The notes: generated from the sequence alone by a model not told the origin. A stretch of 64,000 nt of DNA from Craspedostauros australis (GCA_026770025.1 JAMXDE010000017.1:124001-188000), one strand, 5' to 3'. Shown: positions 22,196 through 34,371, numbered from the stretch's first letter. Numbers and translations are program-made.

Positions 22196-25100
22196 CTACT
22201 CCTTGTCATCTTCCCCGTCAAACTCCCGCTTCATGGCCGCGACAATCCGTTCGCCCTTCTGCGCCCACTCCGATCGATTCATCCTCGCGTAGTTCAAGAA
22301 CTCGTCGCTGGAAACGCCGAACACCCCGCACTCCTTCAGCTTCTCTGCCAACGGGATGACATAGTTGTCAAAGAACCACAGCTCACCTTTGTACCACGAG
22401 ACGGATGGATCTCCCTGCAACCTCCCCATCTGATACGACGTGTACATCTCGAAGAACAATCGACGGTTCCACTTCTGGTAGACATGCCAATGCTGCATAG
22501 TGTGGCTGACATCGGCGGCCTGGAGGATGTGTTCGATGACGATGGTCGCCTTCAGGTCGACGCTCTCGCTGCTGTCACTGCGAGTTCCGTTCGCGAATGC
22601 TTTCTCCCAACGCTTGTTGCGCAGGGCCTTGAGCTCCGGATCGAAGATATCCGTCGCCAGCAAGCTGTTCACGAGAAGCTGACGGAATCGATGTTGATCC
22701 TCCTGCGTGTGGAACATGCAGTTTCGCAGATCTGCAAAATCCTTGGTCATGAAGAGCCCCCAGGCCAGATCGAGGGAGTTTTGCTCGGCCACGCTCTTCT
22801 TGTTGTATTTTGCTGCCAAGGGATCGTTCTCTTTGATGAGCTGCCCGTTGGAGACGCCTGGGTGGTCCACATCGTGGATCAGCGCAGCAAAGACGCAGGC
22901 GAAGTGAGTGAGCGGATCCGACGTGATGCCGAAGGTGTAATCATGCAACGTCGCGGCTGCCTGGTTGACGGTGGAAGGCCGCGTCTCGCAGCCTTCGGCG
23001 GAGACGACGCGCATCAGAATCTTATTCGCAGACATCGTGACGTGGCTGGCATGATCGTAGTTATGGAATGGATTCTGACGATACGAGCATGCGATCTGTG
23101 TGATGTAGTCCTTCAGCTGCTGATGCACCTTCGGGCCGAGGTCGATGGAATCCGGATCCAGAGGCGGCATGGCTGAGGTTGCATCGAACCGTGGCATCTT
23201 GATGAATTCTGCGTACTCTTCGCGCGGATGCTTGGCCTTCGCAGCGCCTTGGTCTGTTGCCTTGGAGGAGGCCGAGCCTCGGTGCTTCAGATCGGGCATG
23301 AGCGCTGTTGCGATGTAAGATTTGCGCTGCTGCTCCTTGATGCTTATTTGTCTCACCACGACCCGTTTGAGCAGCCTCGACAGCAGATCGACGTTCCAGT
23401 TGACCATGCGTTGGAAGTTCAAGACCGATGGGCTCGCGTCCTGCTCATCACGCCCAGGCACGAAGCCGCTGAGCTGCAACGCTGGGCGTGATGTCGGCGG
23501 CTTGACGAATTCCTGCGATGGACCGGACGCGGCGAGCGCCCCCACGCGCTTGGATGCCACCCAGAAACTACGCATACCGGATGAACAACATCGGAGTATA
23601 GAAAGAAATGCAACAATATAAGGAGTATCCGAGTGAGTGCATCTGCAGGCTGCAACACCAAATCCAATCCAATCCAATCCAAACCACATCGCAGATCAAG
23701 CAAGCAAGCACGCACGCAAGCGATCCACCAACCAACGAATCAACCAACCAACCAACGAATCAACCAACCAACCAACGAATCAACTTACGTCTGAATAGTT
23801 CCCTTGCCCTTGGCATGAATCTGGTCCTTGCGAGGTGTAATCCAGTGCGGCTTGCCATGATGGGTGAGGAGGTCAGCTGTCTCTTGCGTGCATTGGATGT
23901 GATTGGGAAGCCCCGTGCTTTCCATCCGACTTGCCGTGTTGACGGTGTCTCCAAACAGCTGGAATCGCGACTTTTGGCCACGCAGCACTCCAGCCGTCAC
24001 CGGTCCCGAATGAAGGCCGATGCGCATGGCCAGCTCAGTGGTGTCGGGCCCAAGTTCAACTGCCAACTTGCCGGTGATGGTGGCCATACGTTGGAGTGCA
24101 GCGCAGGCGAACTTGGCCATGATGAGGGCGTGATCGGGCTGGATGTCCGGCAGCCCCGTCACTGCCATGTAGCAATCGCCGATCGTCTCCACCTTGAAGA
24201 CCTTGCGACGGTCGGCGATGGCATCGAATGCACCGTAGATGGATTCGAGCAGCGTGAACACTTGCGAGGGCTCTCGGGTCGATGACCAAGCTGTGAATCC
24301 CGCGATGTCCGCAAAGAGCACCGTTGTGTTCGGGAATAGATCAGCGATGGGCTTGCTCTGAATTCCGCCGTGGGAGCCTTGGCCGGTGGTCGACGACGAG
24401 GGGGAATCATCCTGGACGGTGGACTTCGTCGACTCGCGGTTGGTGGAAAGGAGGTTCCTCAGCTTGGCCTTTTGGGTCGTCAGGATGGCGTGGGATTGAC
24501 CGCCATTGCCAGCGGCCTGTCCATCACTGGCCCTGCTCGGCCTGTTCTTCGCATCCTTTTCGCCGTTGATGTCCTCGAAGAGACGCTTGCGAACGTTTCT
24601 GGGGAACAAGGATGATACGATGGCGTGGCTCTTCGCCGCGCTGTTGACGACCACACGTTGGCGTCGCTCGACGAACCAATCGTAGCCGACGAACATGAAC
24701 GATGTGAAGATGACGACGGCAACGACCAACCCGGTGTACAGGAACGGGTCCTCGTCCGTCACATACCGTTGCCTCATTTGATGCGACGGGTAGATGTGCA
24801 GAGAGTACTTGCAATAGTTGTCGGAGAAGTTGACGCTCGAGAAGCCGATGAACGGCACCTCGAATCGCCCAAAGTTGTAGTCGCCAGGACTGTCGTTGTA
24901 CGATCCCTCCTGGAAGATATCCTCAAGCACGAAGACTTCCTCGAAGTCGTCGAAATCTTGAGAGTGCAGATCACCTTTGGCCTGGAAGAGGATGTCGCCG
25001 TCGATTACGGTGAACGTGAAACTCTGGTCGCAGGCGTTCTTCAGGACGACGTCGATGCCCTCGGCAGTCTCCGGCAATTGCCCGACCTGCATGTACGAGT

Positions 25101-26808
25101 CCCAGTACATCGTGGCGGAGAGGACCCCGACAGCTTCGTACACGGCTTCTGCCGCAGTGCCGTCAGCGTTGGCGGACTTCGCCTGCTCCACCCGCTGCAC
25201 GAGCGGGTATCGGATGGCCGATGCTGGGGAGTCGGCCGCATTCTTGCCCGTCTCGGAGTCGATGACGTCCGCCAGAAAGATGGTGTCGGAGACAATCATC
25301 TCCTGATTCTCGATCGCCAGTAAGGTGGTCTTGCCAACTGAGGGATCTGACATCAGGTTGTAGTTGGTGAAAGCATCCACGCGAGAGTGTTGCCAGATGG
25401 GGAGGTACGGACCGCCGGTGTACGGTGCGTACTTGCCACCGCCATTCTCGAGATCCAGCTCCCAAATCCCATCCGCGATGCCATCGACGATTTTGATGGG
25501 CTCGTTTCGGTTGTTGTCCAGCTTTCTGCTTGCGGCAAATTCCTTGTGCTTCGCATCGGAATCGTGATTTGAAAAAGTATCCGGGACTTGAAGTATCCCA
25601 CGACTTGTCAATCCCGAGTAAGATCCGCGCACCTTTTGGTCTTGGTGCGGAAATTGTGATTCCGAAACAAGACCAACAAGATGGCGCCAGGAGTGTGGGG
25701 AGTGAGATGCTCTGGCCTTCTGCGCCGATGATAGCGCTCGATTGTCCCCTGGTGTTGCTGCTGCCGTTGCGGTTGCCGTGATCCCTGCAGAGTTTCCGGC
25801 TGTCTCAGCCTCGGCGTCATCTCCCTCCTCCTTGTGGAAGTTACCGAACTTCCAGCTGTCCTGATCGGTCGCGCTTTCGAACTGTCTCCCACGTGCTACC
25901 CATTCTGTGTTCTGGATGCAGAACTGTTCGAACTTCGCACGGGCATCGTCGTCTGGCACGAAAGGAACGAAGGATAGGGTCGTGAACAGACCGAGGCGTC
26001 TTGCGGCGGCGGCTCGCACCTCGAAGTCTGGCATGACGACCATGGGCCATGTGGAGTTGGCCGATTTGGCGTGGCTGAGGATCTGGATCGCCATGCCATC
26101 CAGGGCTGCCATGCTGGACTTCCAGTGCGTTGTGAAGGCGTCGATGATGGTGGTGGAGTGATCCTCGAAGTGGATTTCGAACTGCTCCTTCTGGCTGCGG
26201 CGCAGAGACCAGAACATGGCGAAGCCCACGAGGGCCGCGGCGACGACGAGGGTGAGGAACATGATCGAGCGCAGCCACCCGACGTGTTTGGATTCTGCGT
26301 TGTGCCTGTTGTGCGGGTCCGTGTATGAGGAGCCCGAGGAGGAGTTCTCGGAGTGGACCCCGGCGCTGTTGGTTGTTTGCGAGGAGGAGAGACCCCCGTT
26401 GCGGCTGTTGTTGTTGGCTGAGTTATGTTCATCGTTGTTGTCGTCATCTGCTTGGTCCACCGAAGAGCTGTACCCAAAGAGCGACCGGCCGACCTGCAGA
26501 TTCTTAGTGGAACCGTTCATTCCACTGCTGGCCGCGGCTGCGCCATCGTGGATGTCGGTCGTCGAATACGACGAGTCGTCGCTGTCGACGTCCTGGAGGG
26601 AGCCTGTGCCGGTGCCGGAGCCCGAGTTGTCCCGTTCAGTTTTGGGCTTCATGGCAGAGAAGATTGTAAGACCGATCCCGCCGAAGATAGACCTGCGTCC
26701 GGTTGACGATGACGTTGATGCTGCGGTGGATACGGACGCCAATCGATCTCCTGCGAAGCTCCGTCGACTCGTGGTCCTTGGCGAATTATGTGCTTCCAAA
26801 GGACTCAT
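22196..26808 (-). CDS. Membrane nucleotide cyclase-phosphodiesterase fusion 2
   Basis: Exon 1 (26808-23789) and exon 2 (23567-22196) join across a 221-nt phase-2 intron (GTAAGT...GCGTAG), at exactly the same codon as in the first fusion gene, giving 1463 residues. The start is the first ATG of the frame (ACACCATGAG). In order: Ser-rich cytoplasmic N-terminus; TM1 (SIMFLTLVVAAALVGFAMFW); long extracellular region; TM2 (GLVVAVVIFTSFMFVGYDWF); SHAIVSSLFP linker helix; class III cyclase with D834 (FADIAGF), D878 (ETIGDCY), E874 and Q950; then a class I phosphodiesterase with HNYDH (H1175), HDVDHPG (H1238) and DVSHTMQHWH. Receptor-type sensing of an external ligand is inferred from the two-helix layout. 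It is a diverged paralogue of the gene at 14327-18831 and faces it across the sulfatase. Confidence 0.9.
23661..23780 (+). repeat. Intronic tandem repeats beside the splice donor
   Basis: An AATCC run (about 23661-23683) and CAACCAACCAACCAACGAAT units of 20 bp (exact copies at 23741-23760 and 23761-23780, with a partial copy before) fill much of the single intron of the second cyclase-phosphodiesterase, up to a few bases from its donor site. Confidence 0.85.
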
Positions 26809-28280
26809 GGTGTCGCCGTTCGAGATTCTTCTCCTTCCCGCGCTGCGTGACAGGTGTGGGAATTGTTGTGTGCACGTGCCGGACTGGTGGATACGAAGGA
26901 GGAGTACGAGTATGGTAACCACGATTGCTGTGGATTTGTTTTGTTGTCCGCCTGTGAGTACACGCACGAGTACGCGTTGTAACTTGCTCTTGCGAATGTT
27001 GTGGGAGTATGGTATGGAGCAAGTTCTCGATGGTGCAAAACAGGGCGGTGGATTTGTTGTGGGATGGAATGTTGGCGCGACAAGGGCAGAAATGAGCTCG
27101 AAACGGAACCGGGGCACTACCGTCCGGTGGAACTGATGTTGTGGGAATTCTTGTGTATTGGTATTCCGCAGCGGTGGCTTGCTCCGTTGGAGTGTGCTCT
27201 CTCCTCTTGCTCGTACCTTGTCCGCTGTGTCTTGGTGGCGCTGCTGTCGTCAGTGTCGCCAGTGTCGCGGTTTCTTTTCTTTTCTTCTGAAGTTGTGTTC
27301 GAGGAGGCGGGGATTGTGGTTGCCGACGTGGCTACGATTGGGATTGAGATTGCGATTTCGTTTCTTGGAGTTCCGTAGGATGGTATGTTGTCGCTGGGAT
27401 CGCAATACAGTGTGAATGCGGTACTTGCACGATCCAGCGGACGATCAATGTCCTCCTGCTCTTTCGTTTATGGAAGCCAAATCTCCGTGGAGCAGTGTTT
27501 GAGCGATTGAGATGGAGATAAGTGTTGCCTGTGGCTGCGGTGAAGGCAACCACAAAACGAAAGATGAAAGACCGTTTCCTCAACGAGACATTAGGATTGA
27601 AGTTTATGTGAAGCAACATCTTTCGCATTTCAGTCGCTGTAATAACCGGGTGAACCTTCCTGTTGGCTGATAGGTCAATCCCAACAGCGTCCTCGTCCGG
27701 GTGGGTATGTTGCCGTACGCGCACATTGCGTGGTGCGAACGGACGAATGCTGCTGGGCAGCGCGGACGGCGACCCAAGGTTGGAAGAGATGGCGGGGACA
27801 AAGAAAAGAGAGTGGGGTCGCCGGGATTCTGCGTCGGAGTGTTGGAAATCGCGAGCATTTATTTCCATTGGGTCTTGGAGGGACATCGATGGAGCCGGTG
27901 GTGCAAGACCAACGACGAAGTTTGCCATTTGCACAAAACGGCATCGAGCATTTATTGTGTGATGGGTCGAATCTCACGTCCATCAAACACGTCCATCAAA
28001 CACGTTCATGTGATCAGTGAACTGATTGGAGAATGGCATGTCGGTGTCAATCCATAATTAATCGAGTTTGGTCTTGACACAAAATCCCCAAGGGACACTA
28101 TGACCGATGTCATCAGATGTTGAATTTCTGAGTTGTGGCGTGAAACAAACATGCACAACGAGGGTAGAAATGGACATCAATGTCTCTTTCAGGTAGTTTA
28201 TGTCTCTTGCGTTCGTTCGCTGCGCGCTAAGGAATCACGAAGAATTCCACAATTGAGGACGTAGCAGTCAAGCAATCACC
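26809..28280. other. Intergenic region upstream of cyclase-phosphodiesterase 2
   Basis: The cyclase frame stays open on the minus strand to 27117 but contains no ATG upstream of 26808, so this is read as 5' leader. Beyond it are only short unrecognised frames on both strands. Confidence 0.5.
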
Positions 28281-28703
28281 ATGGACGAGTTCGATATTAC
28301 TTCCAAACGAAGGCACACGGATGTTCGTGACGAAGTTCGCAAGATCACTCGAAAAGTGTATTTGGCGCTATTCGATGAAGGCAAACCATGGAAAGAGGAG
28401 TTCCGATCAACTGACGAAGCAACGAACGCAATCCAAAGCAAAGCACAATCCGAGAGACACCATTGCTCCCAAGGAGAGAGACAGAGCGAGAGGGAGGGAG
28501 CACCAAGACCACTGACAGACACAAAGCCCTTCGTCTTGAGCGCGTCTGACTCACCCTCTTGTTTCTCCTTTGCCGCCTCTTCCTACTCTGGAGTACCTGC
28601 CTTGTGTTGCCGCGATGGGCCTTGTCAGACTCTTCCATTCCTTGCATGTGTATTGCATGGTCCATTTACTGAGCATGCTGCCCTCATCTCGGGGCGATCA
28701 TAG
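28281..28703 (+). CDS. Doubtful hypothetical protein
   Basis: The ATG is in ACCATGG context and the first 50 codons (MDEFDITSKRRHTDVRDEVR start, basic-acidic, helix-like) look like protein. The rest becomes Ser/Cys-rich and unlike a folded domain, so the true gene may splice out after about residue 50, or this may be chance. No family is recognised. An unrelated frame at 28570-29160 overlaps its end and was not accepted. Confidence 0.25.
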   Translation: MDEFDITSKRRHTDVRDEVRKITRKVYLALFDEGKPWKEEFRSTDEATNAIQSKAQSERHHCSQGERQSEREGAPRPLTDTKPFVLSASDSPSCFSFAASSYSGVPALCCRDGPCQTLPFLACVLHGPFTEHAALISGRS

Positions 28704-29718
28704 CCGTGCCTGGCCTTGTCCGCACTCGCAGCACCAATGCCACTGCGATCAGCACAGATTTCTTTCCTTTTGTCGAACACACCGAACATGGAAGCAGCGG
28801 GGGCCTCGCCGCATCTATTCAGACTTTTGGCACCTCAACTTCGTATTCTTTGGCAGCGCGAAGATGGATGCAGACATGGAGATGGCCGCCCATGCCCATC
28901 AATTCGCATTCGTATCTATGGCACGCTTCCATCTAGATCTGTGCCTTCTCGCATCGCAGCCTGTGATGTGCTCCGACATCTTGTGCTCCTCGTACGCTCC
29001 TGCCATCGGTCAACCCGCAAGGGCACTATCCGAGCGTCAACATTCCCATGATCTCTATGAGTCTGCCGAGCAGGAGTCCTCCCGATTGAATCTGGCTGAT
29101 GTTCTACTCGAAGTTGTGGGTCGCCGTTACCTTGGGGTACAATGGGCATGGGACAGGTAGAAACCTAACAGGCTCGCCATTCGCACGAGTGTGCTTCAGC
29201 CTTGATGGCCCCATTCGTTGAAGTGTGAAGCGGCGCCATGATGGCGCCTTCTGATCATGCTCTACTATTTATCAATTGGCCTGCCATGAGTAAAAGTAGG
29301 TAGAAGAGCGCTCCAAGGTAGAATCTGAAGTATTCTGTACAACTGTTGCCTGTAAAAAAGCTACCGATCGTATCAAGTCCAGAGCATTCTACAAGTATCC
29401 TTGGTCATACTCGTGTGTTGAGATCAAGAGGCAGGGCCAGATTGGACATCAATGTTTGGGCCCATCATTTGAAGCAATCCATACGACCAAGCGCTCTATT
29501 GGCTCGCACCGTGCATTCGAATAGTCGCACAATGCTGCTGCTTCGTGTTGTGCCGTGCTGTGCTCTATGTTGCTCTCTGTCTGCCTTCCCAAAACGAACG
29601 TTTGGCCCATGGTTGCATCTGCCCCCTGCACTTTTACTCCGCCATGGGTTCGAAATACCCCAGGTTGGCATTCTTCCGATGGTTCCATGACACCCAGCAT
29701 CACACCGCCGTTCTCTCT
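28704..29718. other. No supported gene
   Basis: Overlapping frames without recognisable domains. The right end is the 3' flank of LRR gene B. Confidence 0.45.
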
Positions 29719-31980
29719 CTAGCTGCAGCTCGCGCAGCAGGCACAATCGACTTTACAATCCAGCACCAGGATGTCGGTGAGTGATGCATCATCACTCGTC
29801 AAAGAGCGACACATTGCATCCGCGGATCCGGTCAGCCCGTTGCCGTATGCTACAAACGATTGGAGTGTGTTGTTCCATGCCGCGTAAGACTCTGGGATGG
29901 TCCCGTTCAGTTGGTTGCCGTGAAGGTCCACAACCTCTGTGCAGCGACGGGAGGAGAATAGCGCAGTGAAGGAGGGCGTTTGAGAAGGAAAGGTGACAGA
30001 GCCACACAGTCAGAAGACGCATAAGTTTGGAGGGGTGTGCTCTGGCCACGACGTTGACATTATCTCTGACATTGGACCAAACCATCACACAAGCCAGACA
30101 AAAGAAATCTGACAAGCCCCCCACCCACCCTGCAATACAAGTATGTACGGTGCGGTGCAGACAGTCGCCGGGTGCGAGTCGATCGTACTCGTACATCACA
30201 CTACCTACGTACCAATGGAAGGCAAATCACCCAACCCGTCCGGAAGTGCCGAAGCAAGTTGATTCTGGGACAGATCCAACGTTTTCAGGTGCTGGAATTG
30301 GCGATACGTTGCTGGGATCTGGCCAACGAGCTGATTGTTACGCAGCCTGATGATCTGCAAGGTTTCGATGCGGCTCAGTTCCGGTGGCAGGATGCCGCCG
30401 AGGTTGGCATTGCTGAGATGCAGGATTTCCAGTTTGCGCAGTCCACGCAGGGCACGTATCGATGTGGGTTGCAACTGTTGCGAGTACGGGACCTGCACGA
30501 AGTCCTTGTGCTGTCCCAGGTTGTTGCCGTCGAGGTTGAGGACGCGCAGGTCTTCGAGCAAGGCCAGTTCGGCAGGGATGTAGCCGTTGAGGTTGTTGTT
30601 CATCAAGCTGAGGTTGGCGATGTTGGTCAGCGTGGCGGACTGGCCGCAGCGTATGGAGGGTGATATGGACGTCCACCAGCGACACAGCGGCGTACCATAG
30701 TCCAACCAGTTGTCGTTGATGTCCCATTCATCGCCGTTGGTTGCGTAGTAGAATGTCACCATCGCGAATGGATGAAGCACCCTGTGGGAGTATTCGGGCT
30801 CCAAATCCTGCGCTTCTGTGGCAGGGATGAGCCATTGGTACGCCCGGTACGCCGGTGATTCTGGATCCAGCAACGCATTGGGATCGGGCGAGCTGGCTCG
30901 AAGGAAGTCGAACAGATCCTGCTCCAGCTGCGGGAAGGGAACTTCATTGACAAGGTCCGCATCCGTATCATTGACAGGCTGCATCTGCACGTCGCCGTCA
31001 TCCGGTCCATCGCCTTCGTCGCTGTCGGACCTGCTGCCATCACGACTGTCGGTCCTGTTGCTGCCATGGTCATTATCGTTGCTCTCGTCGTTGCTCTCGT
31101 CTGGCGAATCGACGAATCTCTGGTCGCTTCTGGCCGGGCTTCGAGTCGCAATGACAGCACCCAAGACGACCCCGATGATGAGGAATACGCACGACGTGAA
31201 CACGAACAAGATGATGTAACAGCGCCTGTAATTGCGTTCGGATGGGAAACTTTCGCTCACAGGCGGATCCTTGGCATCGTCCATTTGCTTCGAACTGCCA
31301 TCGCGTTGCATTGCACTCACCGCAGTCGCGGCGACAGCGGTATCCAAAATCTCCTGCCGCACCTGCGTTTCAATATCACCGAGCGAAACTGCAGTGGCAA
31401 CGGTGACAGTTGCGGCGCTGCCTGTTGCTCCTCTGGTTGCTGCTGCCGCTGCAGTCGTCCTGGCCGCTCCTTCGTCCTCTTTCTGTGTGTTGCTATGTGA
31501 ATTCTGCGATGATGATGATGATGATGATCTAGACTCGCAGCTGCTAGTGCGTGGGTTGGTGGTTCGTTCCTGACGACTCGCGGTTGGATGGCGCTCAAAT
31601 TCCTCCAAACTCTTCTTGTCGTAATCTAAACTGTCGTTGCTTCCACATCCAAGTTCATGTCCAAGTTCATGTCCACGCCCAAGACCATGCTCTTGGTTGG
31701 TACTTTCCTGGGCGCTGCTAATGCTCGATGGATCGTCCCTGCTGCAGTAGCCACTACTTGTAGCAGGTGTCTGTGTACTTGCTTGGTCCTCATCCGTCAC
31801 TGCCAAGATCTGCTCCGACCACCTGCGCAGCGCCACATTGCTGCGCTGCCGTTGCATCTCCGTTGTTGCGCCGCTGAGCTCATGCTGGACGAGATCATGA
31901 AGCGGTATGTGCGTGATGTTGGCAGCATGGTCGATGCGATTGGCACGCGATGGTGTAGCTTCGCCGTCTGCATGATCCAT
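29719..31980 (-). CDS. LRR type II membrane protein B
   Basis: Exon 1 (31980-30213) and exon 2 (29936-29719) flank a 276-nt phase-1 intron (GTACGT...CTGCACAG), giving 661 residues. Cytoplasmic part: SEQILAVT (55-62), a small HELG-HELG duplication (104-111), Ser/Gln-rich stretches, and the juxtamembrane motif at 202-221 (starts DIETQVRQ). Transmembrane helix about 254-278. Extracellular: very acidic Asp/Asn/Ser spacer, DPNALLDPES...AYQWL (366-384), FAMVTFYYATNGDEW with WL and a Cys pair, LRRs from about 455, and in exon 2 the last repeat (NQLNGTIPESY) and the tail DCKVDCACCASCS. No NLF motif is seen, unlike in the paralogues. A recognition or adhesion role is inferred from the architecture only. 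Confidence 0.83.
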
Positions 31981-33020
31981 GCTTGATGACGCAATGCACG
32001 CGGAGTGGAAGGCTTGCTATCACCAATGGAACACAAAAAGTCCACTGCTCGGAGAATCCCTTCGGCTCTTCCCACACTTCCACTCTGCCCGGTTGGTTGG
32101 TTGTGCAGATACGAGCTGTGATTGACGACGACCGCCATGTCGATGGTGGGGAGGGGGCAGAAGTGTTTGCTGTCAGCACAACGAAATTGGCGCTGAGCAG
32201 AACACATCTCGACGTCTCGCAAACAACCAAGACGATGCGAAACGACTGTTTGGTTGCCCATCATTTTCGCACGATTGTATCCGTGAGTGGCCCTTCACCA
32301 TTCCACGCTGTTCTTTATCGATCGTCATTGATATCTTTCATGTCCGATTGAAGTCCGAGAGACGTCGGGTAGGCTCAATGTAGTCGTACTTGGCATAAAT
32401 GATCTGTCCGAACCAATCAACTATTATTGATGTTGCGTGGAAGAATACGATTCCTTTGACGCGACTGTTCGACTTCGCCAATTTGGTGCATTTCTAGACT
32501 TATCTTTTTAGACTTGTTGCACACTTCTTCACGAGCCATGCTGTTTGTGTTGGTGTGGCAACACCAGCCTGTTTGTTGGACAGCACGACACTAACGTGGA
32601 GTGATATGAAATAAAACAGGGGTTTGAAGAAAGTGTCAGACTTTCTTCTGTATTCAATCAAGTGTTATTGAAACAGTTGAGTACAATAGATTGCTCCGCT
32701 CCACGATCTGCACTCTACTCTATGCTCCACTCGTAGAAGTTGACTTACTTGTGAACAAGCAGTCTTTGATGAGTGAAACACGAGCCCAAACCAAAGCGTT
32801 TGGAGACACAGCGTGTTGCTGGCGTTCCATTGTGCGAAGAAAGACAAGGGCACAGCAAGACACGGGAATTTGGCTGAAACTCTATGCCGTTTGCGTTCGA
32901 CCACATGGACTAATCCCAAAATGCCCCAAACGAAATCTGGGTGGACTCAATGGACCACCATTGAATTTGTAGTTTAACGCATTTAACGTCATTTCGTTTG
33001 AATACCGAACACCTTCCAAC

Positions 33021-33240
33021 GAACACAAGTTCGATGAAAGTACCACCAGTTCGATGAAAGTACCATCACTTCGATGAAAGTACCACCAGTTCGATGAAAG
33101 TACCACCAGTTCGATGAAAGTAACACCTGTTCGATGAAAGTAACACCTGTTCGATGAAAGTACGACCAGTTCGATGAAACTAAGACCAGTTCGATGAAAG
33201 TACCATAGTCCGACAAAGGTCCGGCGAGTCCGATGAAAGC
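33021..33240 (+). repeat. 20-bp minisatellite, array 1 (11 units)
   Basis: Exactly 20-bp periodic units share TTCGATGAAAGTA with a variable CCACCAG/ACACCTG-like half. The first nine units are well conserved and the last two degenerate. Confidence 0.95.
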
Positions 33241-33552
33241 GGACACTCTGCAACACACCCCACAACGGTTCAAGAAACCGACTCGTGTCCGAACAGCCAT
33301 TCTGTTGCAACAAGACCCAATGACAAAAACAAGAGCCCGAAACCTTGTGCCAATCTGTGTCACTCCGCATTACAGAGGAAGAACTCAGCAATCAGCCAAC
33401 CAGTTGGCACACCAACATTCACCAAAAAGAGGAAGCAAAGGCAGCAGGGAATTTGGAGCGTTCCATGCAGAATTGCAATGCAGCTGAAAAGAGAGTGTAG
33501 CCTGTGGTGTGGATAATAGCGAACATGCGATGATTGGGAGACAATACGGATG

Positions 33553-33597
33553 TGTGTTGTTGTTGTTGTTGTGTGTGTGTGTGCGTGTGTGTGTGCG
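33553..33597 (+). repeat. TTG/TG microsatellite
   Basis: A run of TTG followed by TG with occasional TGCG, lying between the two minisatellite arrays. Confidence 0.85.
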
Positions 33598-33690
33598 AGA
33601 TGTGAGATTTTGTGGATGCTCTGATCGTCTCTGCAGACGCTGTGGAGACGGGAAATTGCTGCGTCTCCGTCTGTCATCCGACCGTCACCA

Positions 33691-33910
33691 ACAACATTTC
33701 GATGAAAGTACGCACGTTCCAATGATGGTCGCAACCATTCGATGAAAGTAGTCACGCTTCAATGAAAGTAATACCACTTCGATGAAAGTAACAGGACTTC
33801 GATGAAAGTAATGTCACTTCGATGAAAGTAATGTCACTTCGATGAAAGTAATACCACTTCGATGAAAGTAATACCACTTCGATGAAAGTAACAGGACTTC
33901 GATGAAAGTA
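33691..33910 (+). repeat. 20-bp minisatellite, array 2 (11 units)
   Basis: Same period, orientation and TTCGATGAAAGTA core as array 1, but the variable half is AATACCAC, ACAGGAC or AATGTCAC. The first four units are more degenerate, so decay lies at the inner ends of both arrays. Confidence 0.95.
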
Positions 33911-34371
33911 ACAATACTACTCTTAACGCCTATAACGTCTACTTAACGTCTTGACACACGGGCTTGGTGCCCCCGTCCAGGTCATTGGGGTTTGGGCGTG
34001 GTTGTGAATGGGACCGGACTGATTGGAGTCTTGCGCGCGTGGTCTCTGCGAACTTTCGGCGAAATTCCCGTGTCTTGCAGACAACAGCGCAATCACACCA
34101 CCCACCGGTTCGTTCGCTGTGAAAACGCACACAACTTGTCCTGACCAGCCAAACGCAACGACACAAGAGGCAGAACCACTCTTGGTTGGGGTCATTGTTG
34201 CATTGCGTTTGCTGCATTGGGGATGCTGAAGCTGGCGCTGCATTATCATCACTTCGCCAACAGCAGGAGCACGATTGCTCTGCCATTTCCAGACACACAC
34301 ACACTCACAGACACAGTCACAGTCACAGACACAGTCAACAACAACAACATCGCAGACGGCCGTTGAGCACC

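Larger units (their letters stand above)
31981..34371. other. Divergent intergenic region between LRR genes B and C, with two minisatellites
   Basis: The 2.4 kb between the start of B (minus) and the start of C (plus) holds no supported gene. It contains two 20-bp-unit arrays (33021-33240 and 33691-33910), a TGT/TG microsatellite at about 33553-33597, and an inverted 17-mer (GCAAGACACGGGAATTT near 32855, reverse complement near 34062). The last part is rich in ACACAG/ACAGTC just before the ATG at 34372. Confidence 0.7.

Noticed and set aside
22196-23689. A separate minus-strand phosphodiesterase gene
   Set aside because: Same reasoning: exon 2 starts at 23567 and continues the cyclase frame. 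The open frame before it is a TCC/GGATT-rich intron.
32882-33391. Minus-strand frame with a repeating Phe-Ile-Glu-Leu / Ser-Ser-Asn-Trp peptide
   Set aside because: It is the translation of the 20-bp minisatellite; the periodicity is of the DNA, and 20 bp units shift frame every copy.
33021-33910. Possible CRISPR arrays
   Set aside because: The units are contiguous 20-bp tandem copies without unique spacers, and the genome is eukaryotic.
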